From Anthoceros angustus (taxonomy: Eukaryota > Streptophyta > Anthocerotopsida > Anthocerotales > Anthocerotaceae), in contig MU008166.1 of the NCBI GenBank assembly GCA_010909165.1, positions 1,426,001 to 1,490,000 on the forward strand: a stretch of 64,000 nucleotides of DNA, written 5' to 3'. Below are positions 1-10,985 of the stretch, piece by piece. Under the pieces are notes generated by a model, which searched no databases, was not told the origin of the DNA, and saw nothing but the letters and a program-made list of their open reading frames with translations. Made by a program: the position numbers and the translations under genes. Position 1 is the stretch's first letter; each line of letters begins with the position of its first letter.

Positions 1-716
1 GTAAAAGCTCCCAATCCCGCGGAAGCGAAGGCGGAGGCAACCTCCGATGGAAAAACCACCACGGAGCGGCGAGACACCATCGAGGAGAAATAGGAACAAG
101 GCGGCACCATCCCACAGGTCTGGCGCGGGCGGTCCAAGGAAGGCGCTAGGCGGGGACATCGTCGGCGCGTGAGGCGCCAAAAAGGCGGACCGAAGCGCGC
201 CGTACAAAGCAAGATGATCAAGCGCCTGAAGCCCACAAGACTCGAGGGCCCAAGAGGGTACCAGGGCGGTGGGACAACGGAAGTAGATGAAGACGTAAAG
301 TGAGCCTCCCAAGTCGTCCGATCAAAATCCTTGTGGACCCGACCAATGTAGTTCCTGAACCCGCAAGGCTTGAATAATTTCCCATACACGGGACATGGAG
401 TGTCCTTCACAGGGACGGGAGAAGGGGGCCCCATGCATCAAAAACCCCCCTATTTGCGTGCCCCGGCGGACCCGGGAAGACCCGAAAGTAGGGGCACCCA
501 GACACCGGTGGGAACACCTGCCGGGGACAAGACCAGCGACACCGAGCCGACCCACCGGCAGCCAGCGATGATATGGCCCAGCCTTGACACGGGCCACCCC
601 ACACCCTCGCTTACACCGGTCCTCCGCTGACCGCACTCCTCTACACGCCCTTTACAAGATTCCTCCAGGTGCTCCTGCACCTTTATAGCGCTCTGCGGCT
701 CACAGCGTTCCTCCAC
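1..716. other. GC-rich stretch, no gene recognised
   Basis: The sequence is GC-rich with several short overlapping open frames on both strands. None shows a recognisable domain, a plausible start context or consistent codon use. Its texture resembles the GC-rich retrotransposon DNA elsewhere in the window, so a degraded transposon is the likeliest origin, but I could not align it by eye to any copy here. Confidence 0.4.
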
Positions 717-1048
717 AGGCAAGGGCAGGGCAGGGGCAAGGCAAGGCAAGGCAAGGCAAGGGCAGGGCAAGGCAAGGCAAGGGCAGGGGCAAGGCAAGGG
801 GCAAGGCAAGGCAAGGCAAGGGCAGGGCAAGGGCAGGCAAGGCAAGGCAAGGCAAGGCAAGGCAGGGCAGGGCAAGGCAAGGCAAGGCAAGGCAAGGCAA
901 GGCAAGGCAAGGCAAGGCAAGGCAAGGGCAGGCAAGGCAAGGGGCAAGGCAAGGCAAGGGCAGGGGCAAGGCAAGGCAAGGCAAGGGCAGGGGCAAGGGC
1001 AGGCAAGGCAAGGCAAGGCAAGGGGCAAGGCAAGGCAAGGCAAGGCAA
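717..1048. repeat. GGCAA / GGGCA satellite
   Basis: About 330 bp consist almost entirely of the pentamer GGCAA mixed with GGGCA and GGGGCA variants, with no other sequence inserted. All six frames stay open because no stop can form, which creates long artificial Pro-Cys-Leu-Ala or Gly-Lys-Ala-Arg peptides. The array ends abruptly in an AT-rich flank at about 1,049. The strand bias is strong, with purines on the plus strand. Confidence 0.95.
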
Positions 1049-1916
1049 GTTTAGATTTTTAGTTTCCCTCTTTCCTAATTCACCTTTTTGCAGCCTATAT
1101 GTATTTATTTGTGAATTAGTTTGATTGATAATTTCACCAAAAATAGGAAAGATGATTCAGATGCTGGAAGGAGGCAACATTGTGAATTAGTGCTACTCAG
1201 ATTGTTCCTTGACAGATGGTTAGGCCTTGTAGTAGTTCTGCATACCAACAACAATATGGTATATGATCGTCTGACCAGCATAGGGTTATTCTTTGCAAAG
1301 CAAGAGAACAACATTCAAAGTGAAACATCCAAGAAATGTTGGTAGAGGCAGAGATAGCTACTCTCATGACATTGTAATGGCACTATACTGCGACATCATT
1401 GAAGGCATAAACAAAAATGTGAAAACGGTCAAACAACAAATTCGACAAAGGATAAGCTCCCTCTAAGACCTTTATATGGTTCCTAGTAGGCACACAGCTA
1501 ACAGCAAGAGAGATACTTAAGAACAAGATACAAGATACTAATAGAATGTCATCTAAAAGACTAAAATAAGGATGTGCAATGTGTAACAAATTCAATTCAA
1601 TGCAATATATAAATAAAAATATAAAAATAATAACAAGTTAATTTTTCACAATGCCCTGGCTAAAATATAGCCAGGGCATTGTGAGGAGGCGCTTATGGGT
1701 GAGCCAGCTCCACATTTGTGGGTGCTATGATTGTACCCCTTCATACTGCCTAAAAGGCTACATGATGTTAGAGAGGCAAGGCTTAATACTTGCATAGACT
1801 AGGTAATGCTTTAGACTTATAAACTCTAAAATCATTTAGTTTTACGGAAGTCGGTCAGTTTTGCAAAATATGCTTTCCCTGGCGGGTCCTGCTAATGTCA
1901 GGTCGTCGGGTACACT
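1049..1916. other. AT-rich spacer downstream of C4H
   Basis: No gene is visible. The stretch lies 3' of the minus-strand C4H gene, and its right end probably includes the C4H 3' untranslated region. The one structured element is the perfect hairpin at 1,646-1,684. Confidence 0.5.
1646..1684. repeat. Perfect 17-bp-arm hairpin
   Basis: The arm TCACAATGCCCTGGCTA is followed by the 5-nt loop AAATA and then the exact reverse complement TAGCCAGGGCATTGTGA. The flanks are AT-rich. It could be the tip of a miniature inverted-repeat element, an RNA hairpin or a chance palindrome. It lies about 230 bp beyond the C4H stop codon. Confidence 0.8.
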
Positions 1917-3855
1917 TCACTTATCAGGGCGTGGCTTTACAACGATGTTAGAGTGAGCGGCGATGTGCAAGCTGAACTGCCCGCCTTTCTCAGACAGATC
2001 CAGCTTCTCCACGCCAGGGGGGACAGGTGAGCTGGAAGCTCTGCACCAGGCGCCCCAGAACCAGATTGAGCAGGGGAAGCGCCAAGATGATGCCAGGGCA
2101 GCTCCGCCTGCCCACGCCGAAGGGCAGGAAGCGGAAGTCGGTGCCGTTGGGCTCGGCTCCCTTGTCACTCTCCAAGAACCGCTCCGGCTGGAACGTCTCA
2201 GGATCCTTCCACAGAGCCAGGTTGTTGGCCAGGTACCAGGCGTTCACCAGCACCTTGCTCTCTGCCGGGATGTCGTAGCCGCCGAGCTTGGCCTGCTGCA
2301 GGTTCATGTGCGGCACCAGCAGCGGGATGGCCATGTGCAGCCGCAGCGTCTCCTTCACCACTGCCGCCAGATAGGGCAGCTTCCCTCCCTGGATGTCGGG
2401 TTCCGTCAGAGGCGTTCCCTTGCCCAGCACATTATCCAGCTCCTCCCTCACTTTCTGCTGGATGTCAGGGTTGTTGACAAGCTCTGCCAGTCCCATTCCA
2501 TCGACCACAGTGTGGTTTCGATGGCTGCACGGAAGCGAGTTTTAGCAGGCACAGCTCACCTGTTACTGTAACAATTGAAGTGCATCTGCAAGACGGAAAA
2601 ATGTATACCTGCAACATTGATGTTCTCAACGATGTAGAGCACGTTGTCTTCGTTGATTTCCCCATTCTTCTGAGCATCCAGAATGTGATCGATAGCACAT
2701 TTCTCTGTTGATGCTGCACTCTGGCCGCGTTTCGTGTTGAGAAGCTTCCTGAGTGGGCCAGAGATGAATTTTGTATATGTTAGGCTGCTTCTTAAGCATT
2801 CTCATCTCACACGAATGCACCGCAGTGCAGTTTCAATACTAACTTTCGCTCGTCCAGGAAGTAGTTCTTGAAGAGGGCAAGACGTCGGTCCTTGATGTCC
2901 TGGCAGACCTTGAGGTAGTTTCTCAGCAAGGGCCTCAAGATGGGGATGAAGTCCCCGTAGTTGTACTCGAAGCTCTGGGCCAAGCGGCTCCTCTCCCCAT
3001 TCAAGGCCTTCAATTGAACAAATAGCGGATCGTCCTCGCTCTCAAACCTGGAAACACGACACGACTACGTACCAGCTGTTGCTTCAAATACAGAATGCGA
3101 TGAGGAACGTGCTTGTACAGAGCACTGTGAGATATACATACCTCCTGTCAAACATGAGTCGGTACATTGTGTTGTACATCAGAAGCTGCAGCCTTCTCCT
3201 GAGCACAACTCCCGTGGTCGAGGCAGCAGCATACTTGGGATTCGTCTTCAAATCTGCGATCACGCGGTCTGTCTCATCCTCCCACGTCACACGCGATTGC
3301 TGCACCACCTTGCTGGTGAAGAAGGGCACCGTCATGATCCTGCGCATCCTCCTCCAGTGCTCCCCGTAGACTGTGAACACCATGTCCTTCCCTTTACCGG
3401 TGAAGATATCGAACACCACGTTCCGCGTGCGAGATCCAAACTCCACTCCCTGCTCTTGACAAGCCACCTCTCTTCGACATTTAGGAATTTATATAATTCA
3501 TGTGCTAAAACTGCGACCATGATAGCACGAGCAAGATCCACTGTTATCTCACCTGGGTGAGAAGAACCTCCTTGGCAAGTTCAGGAGAGGACACCACCAC
3601 CACATTTCTCTGTCCCATCCTGAGTAGAAAGATGTCGCCATATTTCTTCGCAAGCTCCGACAGGTTGCGATGATTCAAGTCGTCTCCCACCTGCAGCCAG
3701 TTCCCCAGAATGGGCAGCGCCAGGGGTCCTGGAGGGAGCTTCAATTTCCTGCTCGTCACCTGCTTCACCAACCATAGCACGGCTATGGTGGCCAAAAGGG
3801 CCTCCAAAATCGCCTGCACATTTATGCTGGCAAGAGTGGTTCCACCGGAAGCCAT
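1917..3855 (-). CDS. C4H: Trans-cinnamate 4-hydroxylase (cytochrome P450 CYP73A)
   Basis: C4H is an ER-membrane P450 that hydroxylates trans-cinnamate to p-coumarate, the second step of the phenylpropanoid pathway, using NADPH-P450 reductase. I read five exons: 3553-3855, 3142-3449, 2844-3047, 2609-2748 and 1917-2524, with GT-AG introns of 84-103 bp and matching phases. The product is about 520 residues (family about 505). Visible features are an N-terminal membrane anchor, the proline hinge [14 protein letters not shown], the I-helix region ending [15 protein letters not shown] (ExxR) and the haem-binding [10 protein letters not shown]. The start is the first Met before the anchor. Two compensating frameshifts lie in the last exon: a G is missing in the run at 2492-2494 (plus-strand CCC), and there is one extra base in the six-base run at 2017-2022. 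Between them the frame is off by one; outside them it is the family frame. Both lie in mononucleotide runs, so sequencing error is likely. Confidence 0.93.
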
Positions 3856-4449
3856 TGCGGTGGGTGTGGATGGAAAGAGCCCGATGCTGCCTTCAAGAGC
3901 ATCCCAGCAAAGGCTTGCGCTGAATTGAGTTTCGACGGTCCTGGCTGATTGCGATCAGTCAGGCTCTTTCACCAGCACACGGAAAGAAAGTACATATGTA
4001 CATACTGTTAGTGCTCAGTGCTCACATGCCGTCAGTGATGCACCTTCGTCTTGAGAGAGACATCGACAAACCGGCGAACGGAAATGAAGAAGCTTTTACG
4101 TGACATGAGAGCCACAATCTGTGAATGCCTACCTACCAGGTTATGGGACTGAAGTACGGTTCACATGACTTATCACACCAAGCTAATGAGGGTCGAGGCC
4201 GGCACCGGTCGTCCCTAACGGAGCCTCTTTGAAGATGGGAGATGCTAGCTATCAAAACTGCGAGAAAGGCTGTCACAAGCCCAGTTCAAGTGGAAGAATA
4301 TAACTAACTACTTTTACAACTTAACTCGTCTAAGAGAGGATCCAAGCAGTGACATGAAATCTGTTCCTGCAATGTAGGAGCCTTTCAGTGACGACAGCAG
4401 CCACACAACATAATAATATTGCGAAAGAGGGCTGGGCTGGGCCCGTCAC
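3856..4449. other. Intergenic, C4H promoter side / METH 3' side
   Basis: This 594-bp gap separates the C4H start from the METH stop, both genes reading leftward. It should hold the METH 3' untranslated region and the C4H promoter. I saw no convincing TATA box, repeat or ORF. Two genes in tandem with such spacing are normal neighbours, not an operon. Confidence 0.5.
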
Positions 4450-7400
4450 TTAGGGCTCGTAGTTGAGCATGGGAGACAGCCATCTTTCGCACTCTGGCAG
4501 AGGCATTCCTTTGCGCTCTGAATACTCTTTCACCTGGTCGGAAGTTATTTTCCCCACGGCGAAGTACGAGCTAGCAGGGCTTGCGAAGTAGAGTCCAGAA
4601 ACAGAGGCAGCAGGGAGCATAGCCATGGATTCTGTCAGGAGTATGCCCGTCTGTTTCTCCGCATCCATGAGCTCCCACATGGTAGCCTTCTCAGTATGAT
4701 CCGGTTGAGAAGGATAACCTGGAGCAGGCCGAATACCCTGGTATTTGACACGCAGCAGATCCTCCACAGACATGTTTTCGTCTGCCGCATAGCCCCAAAG
4801 ATCCTTCCTGACATCCATATGCCACACTTCTGCTGCAGCCTCTGCGAGGCGGTCAGCCAAGGCCTCCGCCATGATGTAGCCATAATCATCATGGGTAGCC
4901 TTGAACTCTTCTATCATCTTTTCCAAACCAAATCCTGAGGAGACAGCGAACATGCCCAAGTAGTCCGGAATGTAAGTATCCTTAGGAGCAATGAAATCTG
5001 CTAGAGCCAAGTAGGGGTCATCTGATTCCTTCTCCGCCTGTTGCCGTAGGGTATGAAACTTGCATCTCACGGTTGTTCGGTTTTGGTCAGTGTAGATCTC
5101 AATGTCATCACCAACTGAGTTAGCTGGGTAGATACCTACGATGCCCCTCACCTCTAGTTTCTTGTTGGCCACTATGTCTTTCAGCATCACCAATGCCTCT
5201 TCATATAATTTCTTGGCTTCAGCACCTACTGTCTCATCGTTGAAGATCTTTGGAAAACCACGGTTAGGGTACCGACCCCTCAATTGCCAGACCTGGAAAA
5301 ATGGATTCCAGTCAATTGCATCCATCAGCTTCTCCAATGGATAATTCACAATGACCTTTGTCCCAAGGAACTTTGGTTCCACGGGGAAGTTTGCTGGGAG
5401 TTTCCAGTCCACTTTCAGCTTCTGGTCACGAGCTTTAGCCAGTGATACATATTTCCGATCCTCCAATCCTGCATAGTGTTCCTCCCTGAGATCAGCATAT
5501 GTCTCCCTTGTTTCCAACATGAAGTCATCCCGAGCAGTCACGTCCAAAAGGCTTGACACCACAGGTACACTCCTAGATGCGTCCAATACGTGCACCACAG
5601 GCCCGCTATACTGAGGCTCAATCTTCACAGCAGTATGCATGCGGCTGGTTGTGGCTCCGCCAATGAGAAGAGGAATCTTGAAACCTTCTCTCTCAAGCTC
5701 CCTTGCAACAGTGACCATCTCATCTAGCGATGGAGTAATTAATCCTGAGAGCCCGACCACATCGGCGTTATGCTCCCTACAGGCATCCAGGATTTTGGAA
5801 CAAGCACACATGACACCCAGATCAACAACCTTGTAGTTGTTACAACCTAATACAACAGCCACTATGTTCTTTCCGATGTCGTGAACATCTCCCTTAACTG
5901 TTGCAATGACCACAACCCCAGCATGTGATTGCTGGGCGAGATCTGGGTTTTCAAGAAGAGCCAGTTCCTTCTCTCTCTCCATGAAGGGGATCAGATGGGC
6001 CACGGCGCTTCATCACCCTGGCACTCTTGATGACCTGGGGAAGAAACATTTTTCCAGCTCCAAAAAGATCACCCACAACGTTCATTCCATCCATAAGAGG
6101 ACCCTCGATGATATGCAGAGGTCTAACATACAGACCACATGTCCGTGCTTCTTCCACATCATCTACAACATACTGGTCAATCCCCTTGACCAGGGCATAC
6201 TCCAACCTTTTGTTCACTGGTTGTTCTCTCCAGACATTTACCTGCTCCTTGGCACCCGAACTTGCTGACTTTGGGTCAACCCTCTGAGCCATCTCCAGCA
6301 TTCGTTCAGTAGCATCAGGTCTTCGATTAAGCACACAATCTTCAACGTGCTCCATCAATTCCTTATCAACATCATCATAGATGTCTATTTGCCCAGCATT
6401 CACAATTCCCATATCCATGCCCTCTTTGATTGCATGGTAAAGGAAAGACGAATGGAATGCCCGACGCACTGGCTCATTGCCTCGGAAGGAGAAGGAAATG
6501 TTGGAGACTCCTCCACTAATTTTGCATCCAGGGCACAACTGTTTGATTTTTCTCGTGGCATTGAAGAAATCCACGGCATAGTTGTTATGCTCCTCCAGAC
6601 CCGTTGCAATGGTCAAAATATTAGGATCAAATATTATATCCTGAGGGTTGAAGCCAACATCTTCAACAAGAATTTTGAACGCTCGAGTGCAGATCCGCAC
6701 TTTGTCATACTCTGTCGCTGCTTGACCCTCCTCGTCAAAAGCCATGACCACAACTGCTGCACCATGACGCTTTACGATCTTTGCATGCCTTCTGAATGTG
6801 TCTTCGCCTTCTTTCAGGGAAATGGAGTTTACAATGCACTTTCCCTGACTGCATTTAAGGCCCGCCTCAACCACATGGAACTTGGAAGAGTCTATCATGA
6901 AAGGCACCTTGGCAACCTGCAAATTCCCAATTCCAGTGAATTAACCGTGAAGTCACAGTGTAATACACAATCAGAAGAAAAGCTAGCAAGCCGGATGCTA
7001 CTGCGTGAATCACAAATCACTCACCTCGGGCTCTGATACCAGCAAATTCACAAATCGGGTCATGGCAGCCACTGAATCCAGAAGACCTTCGTCCATGTTG
7101 ATATCAATGACTTGTGCACCAGCTTCCACCTGCTTAATTGCTATAGAGAGTGCCTTGTCATAATCTCCGGCCATTATAGCCTTCTTGAATATGATTGACC
7201 CGCCACATTACAACGCTCTCCCAGGTTGATAAATGGGATGGTCGATGGAGTGTAAATGAATGGTTCAAGCCCAGATATCCGCATAAGATTTTCCACTTTA
7301 GGAATAGCGCGAGGCTTGCAGTGAGAAACCTGAGAATTGACATTGCAAGTTCCACATTACTCAATGTTGTTGACAATAGAGACGACTGCTCAACTCTCCT

Positions 7401-9945
7401 CAATGCTTTGTATTCGGAAATACTTACAATGTCTGCCACTGCCTTTATGTGGTCAGGTGTTGTACCGCAGCATCCACCAATGATGTTGATAAGGCCACCA
7501 GTTGCAAAGTCACGGACATTTTCCGCAAACTGTGATGGTGTTTCATCGTACCCACCCATAGCATTGGGAAGCCCAGCATTTGGGTAACATAAGATGTAGG
7601 TATCAGCAATCTGCAAAGCTGCACAGAGTTAAAACTCCTCATTGTACTTCCCAGGCTCCTGGATCTCCCAAGGTTTAAAAACAAGCATGCACATTGCAGG
7701 AGCCACAGACTTACCCTGTTCAGAGTGTCGACATAGCCACGCATATCCCTTGCCCCCAAGGCACAGTTCAGACCAAGGGCCACTGGTCGAGAATGGGAGA
7801 CACTGATCCAAAATGCCTCTCCAGTTTGTCCAGAGAGTCGACCACTTTGGTCAACAATAGTCCCACTGACCATTACAGGTATCTCATGACCCCAGTCCTC
7901 AAAATACTCATCTATAGCATACAAAGCAGCCTTTGCATTCAAGGTATCAAAGATGGTCTCCACAAGCAAAATGTCTACTCCACCTTTCACCAGAGCATCA
8001 GTTTGCTCCCTGTACGCTGCTACTACTTCATCAAATGTTGTAGCACGGTATGCTGGATTCTCAACGCTCGGAGAAACAGACAGAGTTCTGTTGGTAGGGC
8101 CAATGGCTCCAGCAACGAACCTTGGCCTAGTGGGATCCTGAGCAAGAACCGTATCTACAGCTCTTTGTGCAACCTTAGCTGCTTCAACGTTTATCAGAAA
8201 TACCTCCTCTGAGGCTTGCAGCTCGTAATCTGCCTGTGAAATGCATGTCGCATTGAATGTGTTGGTTTCAATAATATCAGCACCACCTTCCAGGTACTCC
8301 CTGTGGATTGTTTCTATGATTTCTGGCCGAGTGATGACCAGCAAGTCATTATCTCCCTTGAGATCGTGAGTATGATTTTTATACCGTTCTCCTCTGAAGT
8401 CATCTTCTTTCAACCTGTATCGCTGAATCATCGTGCCCATGGCACCATCAATCATTATAATTCGCTGCTTCATGATATTATCAAGTGTTTTGAAGAGATC
8501 CCGCTCCACGACTGCTGTATTCAGCCCGCTGGGGCTCAGAGGGGCATCTGGGTCAACTTTGCTTTGACCGTCAACAATAAATCTGGCGGCAACATCTCGG
8601 TTAGAGTTGGACACAACAATGCCTGAAACACACTCGTGACAGGGCACAACATACAGACAACCTCATGCAAAAGAGAAATACTGTTTAGCACGATACCTGT
8701 ATTCAATGGGGCCCTGTTTACAAGAATAGTCAATGTAGAACACCTTCTCCTGACTCAAGGACTTTTTCATCTGCACCGGTTTCCCACCAGAAAAACTTCC
8801 AACAACCGCCACATCTGAACCTCCATGGCGCCACAAAAACTGAATATAACCCAGCTCTGCTCAACACCAAGAGAATGCTTTAGAACACAAAGTAATGTTA
8901 ATTCTCACCATTGCCTGTGTCAAAAACGCCGAGCAACTCCTAAACCTCAGAATTGCTCAAATGGCAGACCCAAGATGGAGCAATCGACGTACTGTCACTC
9001 TTTGGAACTGGTCGGCGAGGAGGTGGATAGTTCATAACTGCAAAGACAGTGTTACACGAACATTACTAGGTGATTTTATTCATCTCCCACTTTCAAGACC
9101 AGATGATGATGGCATGACAGAAACAAGTAATACGGGGAGTGTTCCAAAATATGTGGGCACCACACCGATGCAGATCATGAAGCTTACCAGCTTTGGGGAA
9201 CTGATCGAGATCAAATGACTCAGACTGCTGAGGTGGAGAAGTTTTTCCCTCAGTTTGCACCGACTTTGCATCCTCACTAGCTTTTGCGTCATCTGCCTTC
9301 GAGATCTTGGATTCTTCAACTGTAACTGCGGGTTCTGTGATGGCATTTCCAAGTTTCGGGATGGACTTGACCGCAGATTCAGGCAAAGTACTGATAGACT
9401 TTGACGCTTCCTTCTCCAAGACTTTAGCAGCAGCCGCATCGGGTTCATTTGTAGGCAGTTTCTCCCCTTCAATGGGTGCAAGTACTGAAGTAGCTGGAGA
9501 CAGGCCAAGAGCCAATGTTATAACCAGCAGTCGGTAGAAACGTTTCCAGAACCACAGCGGGCTAAATCTAGACAACGAGATATCATCAGAAAGAAACAGG
9601 GCTCCCTACAATTCATGCTCACTGCAACAAAGCCAATGACAAGAACAACACAGGAAAATCAACCGTGACCGCAGTCACTCGAATCAAATACCCGTGCAAA
9701 ACCTCACCTCGTCTCTCAGAGACAGCACCATTTTGATCTTCAAGTGGCAACTCACGCTCCGCAGACGCTGGCACAGCTTTCTCGACGGCCTCATCCTTTC
9801 TAGGAAAAAAATACAACGCTACCGCCACGGCAACGATCCCTGGCACCAAAATGGACAGAAAAAAATTCCATGCCGCAACCGCAGCCACCACCACAGCAAT
9901 CGGATGATTCCTCAGCAGCGAGAGGAACTTCTTCAGCGACTCCAT
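4450..9945 (-). CDS. METH: Cobalamin-dependent methionine synthase with N-terminal membrane segment and CBM48 module
   Basis: It transfers a methyl group from 5-methyltetrahydrofolate to homocysteine via methylcobalamin. The exons are 9708-9945, 9188-9493, 8970-9037, 8697-8839, 7715-8582, 7428-7610, 7025-7329 and 4450-6916, all GT-AG; only the exon-3 donor (GTCTGC) is weak. Predicted length is about 1,526 residues, against roughly 1,230-1,265 for the family. Residues 15-48 are hydrophobic, 80-200 an acidic, Ser/Pro-rich linker and 205-278 a CBM48. The homocysteine domain (about 290-600) has the zinc ligands GLNCALGA and GGCCGT. The pterin domain includes [10 protein letters not shown] and MIDSSKF. 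The cobalamin domain has GDVHDIGKN (axial His near 1,050), SGLITPS and GGATTSRMH, and the reactivation domain has RPAPGYP. Two indels break the frame: a missing G in the run at 7199-7201, and a 2-nt loss (or 1-nt gain) in CG-rich sequence at 6001-6008. The start at 9945 is the first Met of the exon chain. Confidence 0.87.
8506..8839 (-). other. CBM48 (AMPK-beta-like) domain encoded inside METH
   Basis: Exon 8697-8839 encodes [20 protein letters not shown] and runs on to GPIEY. It ends in phase 2 with AG before the donor GTATCG. The next exon begins with A at 8582, after a branch-like CTCTAAC and CCGCCAG, completing Arg and continuing [14 protein letters not shown], then [12 protein letters not shown]. 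This is the CBM48 order: start strand with WRxGG, VxVxGSFxxW, then YRFIVDGxWxxDPxxP. The second half lies in the same exon and frame as the homocysteine domain. The Trp expected after GSFSG is Gly, and the Trp expected after VDGQ is Ser, so sugar binding is doubtful. AMPK-beta, SEX4 and PTST proteins carry this fold in plants. Confidence 0.8.
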
Positions 9946-10985
9946 CGCGAACCACAGAGCTGAGATCTGCTCCCGCTGCGCAGATCTTCCAAACCACGGG
10001 ATCCCTCAGATCACGCTCGCAGATTCTCCGTCCCAGCTGCCTTGCGGCGCTTGAGAAAATCCTCTTGCTGCGCAAAACACAGCCTTCTACTTCTGCTTGC
10101 AAAACGCCTTCATATCAGCAATCCGATCCGGCTGCCGGAGGCCCCCGTTGCAGCAACAGCGCACACAGAGCGATATGGGAAATCCCGAGTAGCAGACGAC
10201 GCGGCCGACCTCGCCGCAACCCGATTGCTGCGAGTCTCCTGCGTTCGGACGTCGTGCTGACTCGCAGTCAAACGTGAAGTTGCGGCGAGCGTGGCCGAGC
10301 GTGGGCTGGAGCCTGGAGGCACTGAGGCTGGACCAACCAGAGCCTCTCCTCTCCTCGCTGTGCTGAGTGTAAACGGGGTTTGAGGCGTTTAGCCCCGTAC
10401 GACGCTCCACCAGCACCAGAAGGGTGCCCCGCGCCGTGTGGTGTACATGCGCGGTAGTGCGCCAGGGCCAAGCGCTCCCCTCACACCCACCTTTGTTCCA
10501 TATCATTTCAGGCACACTAAGGCCTGCTGCCTGCAGCCGACAGCCTGGATACAGTAACATCGGCCCCACCTGAAAACTAAGACGTGACGTGTGGGCCTCC
10601 AGTAGCACATGCGTATCGGGACACGGTCTGCTTTCACATACATGCCCAGATATGCGAAGTGCACACCCACAGCCATGCTATACAATATGTTCCTATCTAA
10701 ACATTATACAACGAAAAGAAGAAAAGAAGACTTTATTATAAAAAAAGAGATGAAGGGCACCATGCATGTTAGGGGGACTAGCTCCATGATCACGCATTTT
10801 AAAACTACCAACCGCCCGAAGAACTTCATGGTTAGGCATGTGAAAAGGCCTATTTACCACCGGTGTTGAAGAAGCTACATCTCCCGCGCTCGCTGTCGTT
10901 CCCCGCATTGGCCAACACCCTCACCAAAGCGATGGAAACCCTCTGCCGAAAGAAAGCAACAATATAAGAAGGGGAGGAGGGGGCC
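9946..10985. other. METH upstream region
   Basis: This GC-rich sequence lies directly 5' of the METH first Met and contains several CpG-dense stretches. It should include the METH 5' leader and promoter. I see no clear TATA box and no ORF with a recognisable product. Confidence 0.45.

Noticed and set aside
450-1124. ORFs of 110-200 codons across the satellite
   Set aside because: They arise because GGCAA/GGGCA units contain no stop in any frame. The peptides are pure repeat translations.
7445-7714. Extension of the METH exon-5 frame past 7,715
   Set aside because: The family sequence breaks at a good GTAAGT donor and resumes exactly at the acceptor at 7,611 ([13 protein letters not shown]). 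The extension is intron read-through.
8583-8647. METH start at 8,647 (MPCHECVSG...)
   Set aside because: This peptide matches nothing in the family. Splicing to the acceptor at 8,583 restores the CBM48 sequence exactly, so the open frame here is intron.
9494-9575. A second hydrophobic segment ([20 protein letters not shown]) before METH exon 2
   Set aside because: It lies between the exon-1 donor (9,707) and the acceptor at 9,494. In the phase set by exon 1 it meets a stop, so I read it as intron.
4450-9945. Bacterial contamination as the source of METH
   Set aside because: Seven GT-AG introns, and C4H 594 bp away on the same strand, rule out a bacterial contig.
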